Origin: an uncultured Verrucomicrobia subdivision 3 bacterium
Lineage (GTDB): Bacteria > Verrucomicrobiota > Verrucomicrobiia > Limisphaerales > UBA11358
Direction of reading: 5' to 3'
Length of the DNA stretch: 64,000 nucleotides
Assembly: GCA_903917705.1 (NCBI GenBank)
Contig: CAIXBQ010000012.1
Span: forward strand, 1 to 64,000
The translations under genes were made by a program, and so were the position numbers. Positions 45,661 through 53,786 of this stretch are shown here, in pieces. Within the stretch, counting starts at the first letter, position 1, and every line of letters begins with the position of its first letter. A model generated the notes under the pieces. It saw nothing but the letters and a program-made list of their open reading frames with translations. It ran no database searches and was not told the origin of the DNA.

Positions 45661-46026
45661 GCGCGCCGCGGGAACCGGATTCCGGGATTGGGCGAGGGCC
45701 GGTATTTGTGGCGGACTGAATCCCCCGGTCAAAACCTTGGCCACCACGGCAGTTCGATTGTGCAGGCCAAGTTTCTTATAGATGCTTTTTAAGTGCGAGG
45801 TCACCGTGGCGGTCTTCAGCTCCAGGCCCTCGGCGATCTGCCGGTTGCCGAGGCCTTTCACGAGCAGATCCAGAACCTGCTGCTCCCATCGGGTCAATTC
45901 GTGACTTGACCGCTTATAAGCGCTCGCGGCCGCTTGTTCATTAATGGCTATCATATTCAATGCTGTCCCAACGATCACCATTCCCAGACGGACAAAAGAG
46001 CCGGGAAAGATGCGCTTTCCAAGCAT
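45646..46026 (-). CDS. LuxR-type HTH protein without receiver domain
   Basis: A protein of about 126 residues whose only recognisable part is a LuxR/NarL-type DNA-binding domain (about 42-105): [20 protein letters not shown], then [20 protein letters not shown] and a [12 protein letters not shown] end. The N-terminal 40 residues are weakly hydrophobic and show no receiver or autoinducer domain. Start uncertain: ATG at 46026 is given, but an ATG at 45954 would leave just the HTH domain. It begins about 15 bases after the stop of the second giant repeat gene and precedes the prepilin genes, so it may tune expression within the same unit. It could also be a truncated response regulator. Confidence 0.75.
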   Translation of the reverse strand: MLGKRIFPGSFVRLGMVIVGTALNMIAINEQAAASAYKRSSHELTRWEQQVLDLLVKGLGNRQIAEGLELKTATVTSHLKSIYKKLGLHNRTAVVAKVLTGGFSPPQIPALAQSRNPVPAARAEKT

Positions 46027-46041
46027 CAATGCCAAACCGGC

Positions 46042-49000
46042 TCAAGGATAAACCAGGCGGAAAAACTCCGTCGGTTTGGCCGCATCCATCGGGATGGACA
46101 TCTGGTTGGTGGCGGCGGAACCGATGACGGTCATCCAGTCATTCGTGTTGCTGCTGACACCCGCCGCCAGATTGTTGGTCTGCACCAGCAACCGCCAGCC
46201 GGTGTGGTCAGCCGGCCAGGCCAGGTTGAGATTGCCGCCGCTCACGGTGGTCACGATGTTGGTCGGGTTGGTGGCGATCGGCGGCGCCGCCGCCGTGACC
46301 GCCAGTTGCACGGCACTGCCGGTGTCCAGCAGGTTCGCCGTCACGCCCGCCGGCAGGGCTCCCAGCTTGAATCCGGCAAAGCCGTTGGTGCCGCCCAGCG
46401 TCAGGTAATTGAACAGCGTGTTTGTGCCAACCGTCAGACTGGCATCAAGAATGGTGACGATGTTGGTGCCGGTCACCTTGAGCGTCGTGGCCGCGATGTG
46501 CCCGCCCGTGGCAATTCTGAATTTGCTGTAAGTCACCGCGTTGGTGGCGGTGCCCAGATCCAATTCGGTGACCACATTCAGGACGTTGGTATAATTCGCG
46601 TCGCCGCCAAGCACGGTCCCGCCGGCATTAATGGCGGCAATTCCGGAAACCGTGCCCGAACCGCCCAGGGTCGCGTTGGTGAGCACCGTCAACAGGCTGG
46701 CGTTCGGTATCTGGCCATCCCCATCCACCAGCAGCGTTCCCGCGTTCACAATCGTCGGGCCGGTGTAGGTGTTATTGGTAGTCAACTCTAAAATGCCGTT
46801 CCCGGTCTTGAAAACGGTGCCGGTATTCCAAATATAGGAAGCCACCTGCAGGTCGCTTGCGCCCGAACCCCGCGCCACATTGAAGAAGGCCGTCTTGCTG
46901 TTCAGATTGAGGCCGCTCGCGCCCACGATGAGATCCGGCGCACCGCCGCTGGTGACAAAGGTATTCGTGTTTGCAAACACGAAGTTCACCCCGCCATCGG
47001 TCACATCCATGATCCCGCCGCCGTTCGCGTCAAAGGTGATGTTCACGCCGCCGAAGTCATAGCGATTGTTTCCGCCGGAAGTGGACACGCGAAAGGTGGA
47101 ACCGTTGTTGATGAAAACGCCACTGCCGTGAAACGTGTTGAAGTTGGGAGTGTCGAGATCCAGCACCCCGCCGTTCACCGTGACGCCGCCGGTAAGGGCA
47201 AAGGTGTTGTTGCCGCTAAAGGTGACAGTGTTCGGGCCGCTTTGGACCACTTTGCCTGCGCCGGAGACAATGTTGTTAACCATCTGGTCTTGCGTTTTAT
47301 TGAAGTTTAAGGTGCCGTTCAGCTGCACCGTCAGGCTCCCGCCGATGGCGTCATTGGTGTCCTGCAGCACCAGGGTTCCGCCCTGGACCAGAACGCCGGT
47401 GAAATCATTGGTACCGGTGTTGGCGAGGGTCAGCGAATTGGTGCCTTGTTTGACCAGCGTGACCCCGCCTGTCAAACCACCGGCTCCCGTGAAGGTGTAG
47501 GCTTTCAGACTGTTGGTGATGGTCAACATCACGGGCGAAAGGGTGTCCGTCAGGTTCACTGCCGTGCGTGCGGCCGTGTCGTCAAAGGTCGCCAGGTCGC
47601 CATTGGTGAAGCTGCTGGCGGTCGCCGAATAGAGCCAGTTGCTGGTGGTGGTAATGTCCCAATCGCCTGTGCTGCCATCTGGCACCACGCCCGTCCAGGT
47701 CAGCACGCGCGAAGTGGTATAAACCACCGTGATCGTGCCGTTGTAAGCCAGGTTGTTCAGCCAGGTCAGGCCCGGATCCGACAGGGCCGGCAAGGTGACA
47801 CTGGCAAACGACCCCGCCAGGGTCGGGGCCTGGAAAAGCGTGAAGGTGGTTCCCACGGTCGGATCGCTGCCGATGCTGGTGACGTTGAGCGTCCCGCCAT
47901 AGGTGATTGAGTTTGAAGCGACCAGCCGGTCATTGGCCGGATTATTGAGTTTGAGGGAAGTGACACCGCTCAAGGTGAGGTTGCTCGAGACCGTCAGGGT
48001 GCCGACCGTGCTGGGGTCGCCCGGCGCCGCAGTGGAACCCGCGGCGATGCTCACCGCGCCCTTGATGCTGCCGTTACCGCTCAAGGTCTGGCCGCTGGCG
48101 AGCGACCACAGGCTGAACGCCGAGACATCAAGAGTTGCCCCGGTGGCGATGGCGATATTGGTGGAAGTCGCAATCGAACCGGTTGCCCCAAGGGCGAGCG
48201 TGCCGACGTTGATAAGCGTTGGACCAGTATAGGTGTTCGTGCCTGAAAGCGTGAGAACGCTCCCGCTGCCACCTATTTTGCTGATGCCGAAGGCTGACCC
48301 CCCATCGCCAATGGAACCACTGATAGTGCCGGTGCCGCCGGTGCCTTCGCCCATCGTGGAGTTATCCAACAGGGTGACGGACCCTGACACAGTGCCGCCG
48401 CCATCCACCCGCAGCGCGCCAGCATTCGCACCATTGCCGGGGCCCGCGACTTGGATCTGTGCCGGAATCACGACGGTCGTATAAAAGGTCCCGCCACTGG
48501 CGATGGCGATGGTGGCGGCGCTGTTCAAGTTAACCGTTCCACTGGTGATTTCAACCAAGCCGCTGCCGGAAGCGGCCGGACAATTAAGTGTGCCGGTAAA
48601 GCCTGACATCACACTCCCCAAGGTCGTCGGGTAACTATTTTGGAGATTGATATTGAAAATTCCCGATCCGTTGATTGGGTTCGCTACGGTCCGGGCTAGG
48701 ACATTTCCATTGGCGGTGGAAAAGTTCACGAGCAGGGTGCCGTTCGAGTTGATGTTGATCGGACCCGAGCCAGCCTGCCCCACGGCATCGAGTTCAAATG
48801 TGCCCTGATTGACCACGGTCGCACCGCCAAAGCCGGAGTTGATATGAGAGAAATGCAGGACGCTGGCGGCGTTGTTTTGAACAACGCTGCCCGCACCGGA
48901 AATGGTGTTCCCGATGATTTCCGGATTGATTTGCACATCGAAGACGAGCGAACCGCCGTTGGCGAGAACGACCGTGCCGGACGGCAAAGATCCATTGGCA

Positions 49001-50973
49001 TCGTTGTTGCCAATCTGCACGGTGCTGTTGGTGTAAACCAATGTGTTCCCCGTGATGGTGCCATAGGCACTGTCATCCACGATGACCAGGCCGCCGTTGG
49101 TCGCCGTCAGGTCGCCGACAATGGCGTCGCTGGCGGCTTGCAACAGGAGCGTGCCGCCCTGGCCCATAATGCCGCCGGTGAAAGTGTTGGCTCCGCTGTT
49201 GGCAATAGTCAGCGAACTGGTGCCTTGCTTGACCAGGGCGATTCCACCCGTTAAACCGCCGGTGCCGCTGAAAGTGTAAGCCCGACTGTTGTTGCTGATG
49301 GTGAGCGACCCGGGCGAGAGCGTGGTCGTCAGGTTGACATTGGTGGCATACAAACCTGTCGCCGTGTCGTTGAAAACCGCCAGGTCGGCCAGGTTGTAGA
49401 AAGTTCCGGCACCCGCGTTGAACCAGTTGGTGGTGGTCTGCACATCCCAATCGGCCGCGCTGCCATCCGGCACCACGCCCGTCCACACCAGCGTGCGGAT
49501 GGGGATGGGCCCGTTGGTGAGCACCACATCGATCGAGGTATTGGCGACATTGTTGGAAAGATAACCATAATAGCCCGCCGGGAGGCTCGACAGACTGAGG
49601 TTATAGGAGCCGGAGCCGATGGAAGTATATTTGATCAGCGAATAATGCTGGGGATAGCTGAGGAAGCCGGGCAGGGCCGCCACCGCCACCGTGCTGGCAC
49701 CACCGTAGTTCAAGGTGGTGGTGGTGACCGCCGGCGACGGGGTGGTGGTGCTGTTCGTCAAAGTGGTGGTGTCCAGGGTCAGACTGGTGGCCACCATCGA
49801 TCCGCCGTTCAAAATCAAGGCTTGGCTGCTGCCAACGGTGAAACTCCCCGGAGCCGTCACATCCAGCGTGCCGCCGCCCAGAATGATCTGCGCGCTGTTG
49901 GCAATGGAGCCGCTGGCCCCCAGTGCCAGCGTGCCGGAGCTGACGGTGGTGTTGCCGGTTAGAGTGTTAACGCCGTTAAGCGTGTTGGTGCCGGAGCCGA
50001 CCTTGGTCAGGTTGCCGGCGCCGGAAACCACACCCCAAAAGTTGGTGCTGGTGTTGTCGGCACCGAAGCTCAAAGTTTGTCCGCTTGAAATGACTACTGA
50101 AGCGCTGGTGCCGGCGGCGTTATTGGTGCCCGCCAGCGAACCCAGCGTTGTATTCGCCAATATATTGGCCTGAGCGCCAATCAGGGTCATCCGACTTGCC
50201 GACGCGTTCACAATCGTGTTGAAAATGACTTCGGGGGTGGTGCCGGTAGTGCGGGCGAAAGTCAGGTTGCCGCTGCCCCAGCCCGAAGAATGATTCAAAG
50301 CCAAACAGCCGGTCGGAACACTGGCTGTTTCGTTGATATTGGTGAATAGCAGGTTGCCCGAGTAACCGCTATTGTCGCCGGAAAGGTTGATCTGCCTCCC
50401 GGCGGAAGTTCCATTGAAACTCGATATAATGGTTCCGGACCCTTTGATGCCGCCCGCGAAAGCCACCGTAACACGACCAGAGGCACCCGCCACATACTGA
50501 ACCTGGCAATTCCCCAGAAACACCGCCGGCTTGTCCAGAGTGAAATCAAAGTTTTGCGATGTAGCAAATCGCGCAAGATAGATTTGGCCGCCATTGTTCG
50601 TGAAATTGTTGATGGACTCGGTCTGCGATCCGCCGCCGGATGAGTTTTTGATCAGCGACAAGACGCCGCCATTGGTCAGGGTCAGACTGTCTCCGCCAAA
50701 GGTGGCGCTGCCGATGGGAGTATTACAGCCGAGCAGGATGGCATTGGTGATGAAATAATTGTTGCCGGCCGAGGGCGCACCGTTAGGAAGCCAGCCCGCG
50801 GCCGAGGTCCAATTCGGCACCGTCGCACTCAAGGCCACGGCGTTGGTCCAGTAGATATTCGCGGCCTTGACCGCCGGGGCGGCCAGCACGGCGAACAATA
50901 TCAAGAGCACGCCGGCTTTAGCAGCGACGCGACTCAATGGCGACGGGAGGGATGGAGTTTTTGGGGTTTTCAT
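46042..50973 (-). CDS. Giant autotransporter-associated beta-strand repeat (PATR) surface protein 2
   Basis: A 1643-residue secreted protein. Signal peptide about 1-36 (ALSRVAAKAG-like, ending LAAPAVKAAN). It has about eight PATR repeats such as GSVLTLSGTNTYTGPTLI and NGILELTTNNTYTGPTIV. A longer unit beginning L(V/T)WTGVVPDGS, followed by DWD and ending YTF(S/T)G(T/A)GGL, occurs twice. It ends in a small domain with LAWPADHTGWRLLVQTNN and a terminal EFFRLVYP, similar to the last residues of repeat protein 1. No barrel or sorting signal. Role inferred: surface fibre or adhesin. The start could also be the ATG at 51012, adding 13 residues; much longer open frame upstream is rejected because it covers the promoter of the regulator. 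Only two genes separate it from repeat protein 1's prepilins. Confidence 0.88.
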   Translation of the reverse strand: MKTPKTPSLPSPLSRVAAKAGVLLILFAVLAAPAVKAANIYWTNAVALSATVPNWTSAAGWLPNGAPSAGNNYFITNAILLGCNTPIGSATFGGDSLTLTNGGVLSLIKNSSGGGSQTESINNFTNNGGQIYLARFATSQNFDFTLDKPAVFLGNCQVQYVAGASGRVTVAFAGGIKGSGTIISSFNGTSAGRQINLSGDNSGYSGNLLFTNINETASVPTGCLALNHSSGWGSGNLTFARTTGTTPEVIFNTIVNASASRMTLIGAQANILANTTLGSLAGTNNAAGTSASVVISSGQTLSFGADNTSTNFWGVVSGAGNLTKVGSGTNTLNGVNTLTGNTTVSSGTLALGASGSIANSAQIILGGGTLDVTAPGSFTVGSSQALILNGGSMVATSLTLDTTTLTNSTTTPSPAVTTTTLNYGGASTVAVAALPGFLSYPQHYSLIKYTSIGSGSYNLSLSSLPAGYYGYLSNNVANTSIDVVLTNGPIPIRTLVWTGVVPDGSAADWDVQTTTNWFNAGAGTFYNLADLAVFNDTATGLYATNVNLTTTLSPGSLTISNNSRAYTFSGTGGLTGGIALVKQGTSSLTIANSGANTFTGGIMGQGGTLLLQAASDAIVGDLTATNGGLVIVDDSAYGTITGNTLVYTNSTVQIGNNDANGSLPSGTVVLANGGSLVFDVQINPEIIGNTISGAGSVVQNNAASVLHFSHINSGFGGATVVNQGTFELDAVGQAGSGPININSNGTLLVNFSTANGNVLARTVANPINGSGIFNINLQNSYPTTLGSVMSGFTGTLNCPAASGSGLVEITSGTVNLNSAATIAIASGGTFYTTVVIPAQIQVAGPGNGANAGALRVDGGGTVSGSVTLLDNSTMGEGTGGTGTISGSIGDGGSAFGISKIGGSGSVLTLSGTNTYTGPTLINVGTLALGATGSIATSTNIAIATGATLDVSAFSLWSLASGQTLSGNGSIKGAVSIAAGSTAAPGDPSTVGTLTVSSNLTLSGVTSLKLNNPANDRLVASNSITYGGTLNVTSIGSDPTVGTTFTLFQAPTLAGSFASVTLPALSDPGLTWLNNLAYNGTITVVYTTSRVLTWTGVVPDGSTGDWDITTTSNWLYSATASSFTNGDLATFDDTAARTAVNLTDTLSPVMLTITNSLKAYTFTGAGGLTGGVTLVKQGTNSLTLANTGTNDFTGVLVQGGTLVLQDTNDAIGGSLTVQLNGTLNFNKTQDQMVNNIVSGAGKVVQSGPNTVTFSGNNTFALTGGVTVNGGVLDLDTPNFNTFHGSGVFINNGSTFRVSTSGGNNRYDFGGVNITFDANGGGIMDVTDGGVNFVFANTNTFVTSGGAPDLIVGASGLNLNSKTAFFNVARGSGASDLQVASYIWNTGTVFKTGNGILELTTNNTYTGPTIVNAGTLLVDGDGQIPNASLLTVLTNATLGGSGTVSGIAAINAGGTVLGGDANYTNVLNVVTELDLGTATNAVTYSKFRIATGGHIAATTLKVTGTNIVTILDASLTVGTNTLFNYLTLGGTNGFAGFKLGALPAGVTANLLDTGSAVQLAVTAAAPPIATNPTNIVTTVSGGNLNLAWPADHTGWRLLVQTNNLAAGVSSNTNDWMTVIGSAATNQMSIPMDAAKPTEFFRLVYP

Positions 50974-51101
50974 ATTATTCGCTTTCAGGAATGTGTTGGT
51001 GGAGGGTTTCATGTGGTTTGCCTTCGATTGATTTGCAGAGATTTGATGCCGGCTGTCGTTGGGGATTAAGTTGGCTGGATTTGCCAGGATATGATTGTTG
51101 T

Positions 51102-51311
51102 TCAGATGATTGGCCCGCTGACGGCCAGGCCGCCGGCGAAGGCCAGCAGGAGCGCGCAATAGTCGAGAAATGAAACCGCCCGCACCGGGGCCGGGTTGTT
51201 TGCCGGACTGACGACCACCGGACCAGCCTTTACCGGGGCCGGCTTCACCGGCTTCCCATTTACGGGAAGTTTTATCTTTGGCCGGCGGCGGATGCGGGCA
51301 ATGCTTTTCAT
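51102..51311 (-). CDS. Possible small basic membrane-anchored protein
   Basis: An open frame of 69 codons with a highly basic N-terminus (MKSIARIRRRPKIKLP), a Pro/Val/Lys-rich middle (NGKPVKPAPVKAGPVVV) and a hydrophobic C-terminal helix (YCALLLAFAGGLAVSG). This composition is more protein-like than the other frames here and looks like a small tail-anchored membrane protein. It is the first possible gene of the minus-strand unit, 128 bases upstream of the giant repeat gene 2. No family is recognised. Length and low complexity keep confidence moderate; the longer frame that covers it in another phase is rejected as a leader artefact. Confidence 0.5.
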   Translation of the reverse strand: MKSIARIRRRPKIKLPVNGKPVKPAPVKAGPVVVSPANNPAPVRAVSFLDYCALLLAFAGGLAVSGPII

Positions 51312-51315
51312 AATT

Positions 51316-51370
51316 ACCAACTGCAATCAACACTATCATCTGCCAATGGAAAAAACCTAGTGCAGTTGGT
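51316..51370. promoter_or_regulatory. Perfect 10-bp inverted repeat between regulator and minus-strand unit
   Basis: ACCAACTGCA (51316-51325) and TGCAGTTGGT (51361-51370) form a perfect inverted pair 45 bp apart start to start, about four helical turns. They lie between the divergent starts at 51311 (or 50973) and 51408, where a XylR/AraC-type regulator would be expected to bind. Operator function is inferred. Confidence 0.6.
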
Positions 51371-51378
51371 TGAAATCG

Positions 51379-51397
51379 TAATACATTTCGTTTAAGC
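51379..51397 (+). repeat. 19-bp repeat copy A, just upstream of the regulator
   Basis: TAATACATTTCGTTTAAGC ends 10 bases before the regulator ATG. An identical copy is at 53768-53786. It overlaps a weak dyad GAAAT-8-ATTTC (51372-51389). It could be an operator or a duplicated promoter piece. Confidence 0.75.
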
Positions 51398-51407
51398 TCT
51401 CCCTGCC

Positions 51408-52619
51408 ATGCCAGCACCCTGCAAAGTCGCCATCGTGTCCCGGGTTTGGACGGCTTATATTCACCGGCTGATGCTGGGGGCGCTGTCCTATACGGAAGCG
51501 CATCCAAACATTGTCACCCGCGACTTCCGACTGCCTGAGGATTTCCCCAAAACCGGCGATGCCAATCCGGCATCAGCCTTGAATCAATTGCGGAACTGGC
51601 AGCCCGACGGGCTGCTCTGCACCCTGGAACCGGAACCGCTGGCGGGGTTGATCCAGGCGCTCCCCCAATCACCGCCCATGGTGAACATGTTCACCGCCGT
51701 GCCCACGCCCGCCATGGCGGTCATCGTCGCCAGACTTTCCGCCATGTTTGAAATAGGCATCCAACATTTGCGCCAACAGGGTCTGCGATCGCTCGCCTAC
51801 CTGGGGCTGGAAAACCTGCCGAACCAAAAAGCCCGGAATGACCACTTCCATAAAATCGCCCGGCCGGCCGGTCCCGCCCGGGACATCCTCATTGAAGCCG
51901 TAAGCCTGGCCCTGCTGGAAGACCCCTACGCACCGGTCGCGCCTGTGCCGGCCCGGCTCGCCGCCTGGCTGCGCCAGTTGCCCAAGCCCGTCGGCGTGAT
52001 TTGTCCCACCCTTGGCGGCGGCGGCTATCTCATCCGCGTTTGCCATGAATTGGGCTTGCGGGTGCCGGAAGATGTCGCCGTGGTCGGCGCAGATGACGCC
52101 GATCTGGCCATTGCCTGCAGTCCCACCCTCACCACCGTCCTGCCCGCCGCCCAGCAAACCGGCATCGCCGCGATGAAGTTGCTCGACCAGATGATGAAGG
52201 GCCAGCCAGCCCCGCCGGAGATCGTGCGGCTGGATGCGATGGACCTGCATGTGCGGGAATCCACCGGCTTGAAGCGGGCCGAGATCTGCGACATCGGCGC
52301 CGCCCTGGAGTATATCAACCAGCACGCCGCTCACGGCCTCACTGTGGAACAGGTGATGAAGGAAACCCAGCGTGTGTCCAAGGCGACCTTTCACAAATAT
52401 TTCCAGGCCGCCACCGGCCAGACCCCCGGCGAGGCCATCCAGCAACGCCAGCTGGAGGAGGCGCGACGCCTGCTCGCCGGCACCCAGCTTTCCATCGCCA
52501 CCATCGCCGAATCCTGCGGCTTCTGCGACAACAGCAGTTTCGCCCGCAGCTTCCGCGCCCTTCAGAAAATGTCCCCGATGGAATACCGCCGGCAGGCGCG
52601 GACGACCAGCCAGTCTTGA
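51408..52619 (+). CDS. XylR-type transcriptional regulator (sugar-binding domain plus AraC HTH)
   Basis: A 403-residue regulator. The first 270 residues form a periplasmic-binding-protein-like/LacI-type ligand domain without an N-terminal HTH (AIVSRVWTAYIHRLM at the start; ELGLRVPEDVAVVGADDADL near 220 is typical of LacI-type domains). The C-terminal part (about 295-398) is an AraC-type double HTH, with VSKATFHKYFQAATGQTPGE and IAESCGFCDNSSFARSFR. This is the XylR layout, in which a sugar binds the N-terminal domain. It is transcribed away from the surface-protein/sulfatase block, so it probably controls that block in response to a sugar from the degraded glycan. No HTH upstream of the ligand domain is seen, as expected. 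Confidence 0.93.
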   Translation: MPAPCKVAIVSRVWTAYIHRLMLGALSYTEAHPNIVTRDFRLPEDFPKTGDANPASALNQLRNWQPDGLLCTLEPEPLAGLIQALPQSPPMVNMFTAVPTPAMAVIVARLSAMFEIGIQHLRQQGLRSLAYLGLENLPNQKARNDHFHKIARPAGPARDILIEAVSLALLEDPYAPVAPVPARLAAWLRQLPKPVGVICPTLGGGGYLIRVCHELGLRVPEDVAVVGADDADLAIACSPTLTTVLPAAQQTGIAAMKLLDQMMKGQPAPPEIVRLDAMDLHVRESTGLKRAEICDIGAALEYINQHAAHGLTVEQVMKETQRVSKATFHKYFQAATGQTPGEAIQQRQLEEARRLLAGTQLSIATIAESCGFCDNSSFARSFRALQKMSPMEYRRQARTTSQS

Positions 52620-53124
52620 ATATTTGGGGCGGGTATTCAAAACCCATTTCGGCTGCGGAGCCCCGGCAGAGCGTCACCAACTCTCTGCGTTCCTGGTCGT
52701 GCTGCCGGAGACGAGGATGGCAAGTCTCTTCCCCTGATCACTCATACCGGATTGCTCGCCCTAGATGCCAGATCGCAATGGCTGGCGGGCAAGTAGTCAT
52801 CGCCGGCCCGAAACTGGCCCCGGGTTCGGAGGCACGCTGTCTTCAGGGCCGGCCGCTTCGCATATTCCAGCGTCCCGCATTTGATTGCCATGTTCAACAA
52901 ATCCCACAATCCGGATTCCCCAGCGGGCGCGTCTTGATATGGTTTTTTATTTGTTGACCTGTGATGTATTATATGATATTTATACACCGTGTTTGATTTT
53001 GGCGAGGCTGGGTTCTGAACCTTCCGCCGGGGCCGTTCTTTGACATGTTGAATTTTTGTCGCCTGCCCGGCATGAATCCGGGGCGGTCTTTGCTCGACCC
53101 TGTCCGCAATGACCGTCCCGGATG

Positions 53125-53152
53125 CCTCCGTCACCCGACGGGGATTGAAAAC
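53125..53152 (+). other. Isolated CRISPR-repeat-like element
   Basis: The sequence contains a stem CCGTC-ACCC-GACGG (53128-53141) followed by GGATTGAAAAC. This resembles type I-C/I-B style repeats, which have a GC stem and end in ATTGAAAC. About 90 bases upstream is TTCTTTGACATGTTGAA, reminiscent of some CRISPR leaders. Only one copy and no cas gene are present, so no array is called; it could be a remnant or coincidence. Confidence 0.25.
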
Positions 53153-53257
53153 CTGAATGCCGGGGCGGGTTGGTGGCTTTTGATGCTGCTTTGACTGGTT
53201 TCATCCGCGAATATGGCCAATGGAATAATCAGGCTTTACCAGCGGTAAAAAATGAAA

Positions 53258-53353
53258 GTGGTAAAGAAACGGTAAAGTTTTTGATCCTCTATCAAGCACT
53301 TACAAAAGTTGAGCCCCGGGGTGGTAAAGAAAAAGGTAGCGATAAAGTTTTTT
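53258..53353 (+). repeat. Imperfect direct repeat rich in GGTAAAG
   Basis: Two related segments, GTGGTAAAGAAACGGTAAAG (53258-53277, then TTTTTG) and GTGGTAAAGAAAAAGGTAGC (53321-53340, then GATAAAGTTTTTTG), lie about 63 bases apart. They differ by small insertions. No function is suggested; they may reflect an old local duplication. Confidence 0.55.
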
Positions 53354-53570
53354 GCCTGGTGGCGAAGTTCCCGACCCTTTCCCATTCGCGGCAATTGTTG
53401 GCCCGTGCGGCACGCACTTTCCACTTTCCGCTTTTGTCTTTGCCGATTTCCGCCCTCCGCCCTCTGCCCACTGCCAACTGATTTTTGTCCCAACCCCAGG
53501 TTTCAAGTTTCCTTGGTGCCTTGGTGGTTAAATTCTGTTTTCAGCTTTCAAAATTTCAAAATTTTCATTT

Positions 53571-53610
53571 TCCGGTCCGGTTTGGTCTGGTTTGGTCCGG
53601 TTTGGTCCGG
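53571..53610 (+). repeat. Tandem 10-bp repeat TTTGGTCCGG
   Basis: Three adjacent 10-bp units TTTGGTCTGG, TTTGGTCCGG and TTTGGTCCGG (53581-53610) follow a degenerate unit TCCGGTCCGG (53571-53580). The period equals one DNA turn. There is no gene here; the pattern resembles the 10-bp array at 45601-45660 in period but not in sequence. Confidence 0.85.
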
Positions 53611-53767
53611 TCCACGGGTGCCAAACCCGCTTGGAAGAACCCGACCACAAAGTATCCCGGTCAGCTTTTGGCAAAGTTTCAGGCAAAGTTTCAGCCCCGT
53701 CTTTTTTTCAACGAAAGCAGGAAGATCGGTTTCCGCCAAAAAATGCCGGTGCATAGAATCTAATAAT

Positions 53768-53786
53768 TAATACATTTCGTTTAAGC
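53768..53786 (+). repeat. 19-bp repeat copy B
   Basis: TAATACATTTCGTTTAAGC is identical to 51379-51397, the element just before the regulator ATG. This copy has no gene start behind it; the nearest one (54065) is 278 bases downstream. It could be a second operator or a duplicated leftover of the regulator promoter. Confidence 0.75.

Noticed and set aside
51013..51507. Upstream extension of the PATR 2 reading frame by up to 165 codons
   Set aside because: The extension is low-quality sequence that covers the regulator start and its promoter; the signal peptide lies right after the internal ATGs.
52742..53134. 130-codon minus-strand open frame in the gene-free region
   Set aside because: No domain, odd composition and no ribosome site; treated as chance.
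53125..53400. CRISPR array
   Set aside because: Only one repeat-like element is present, with no second copy at a regular distance and no cas genes, so it is listed only as an isolated element.
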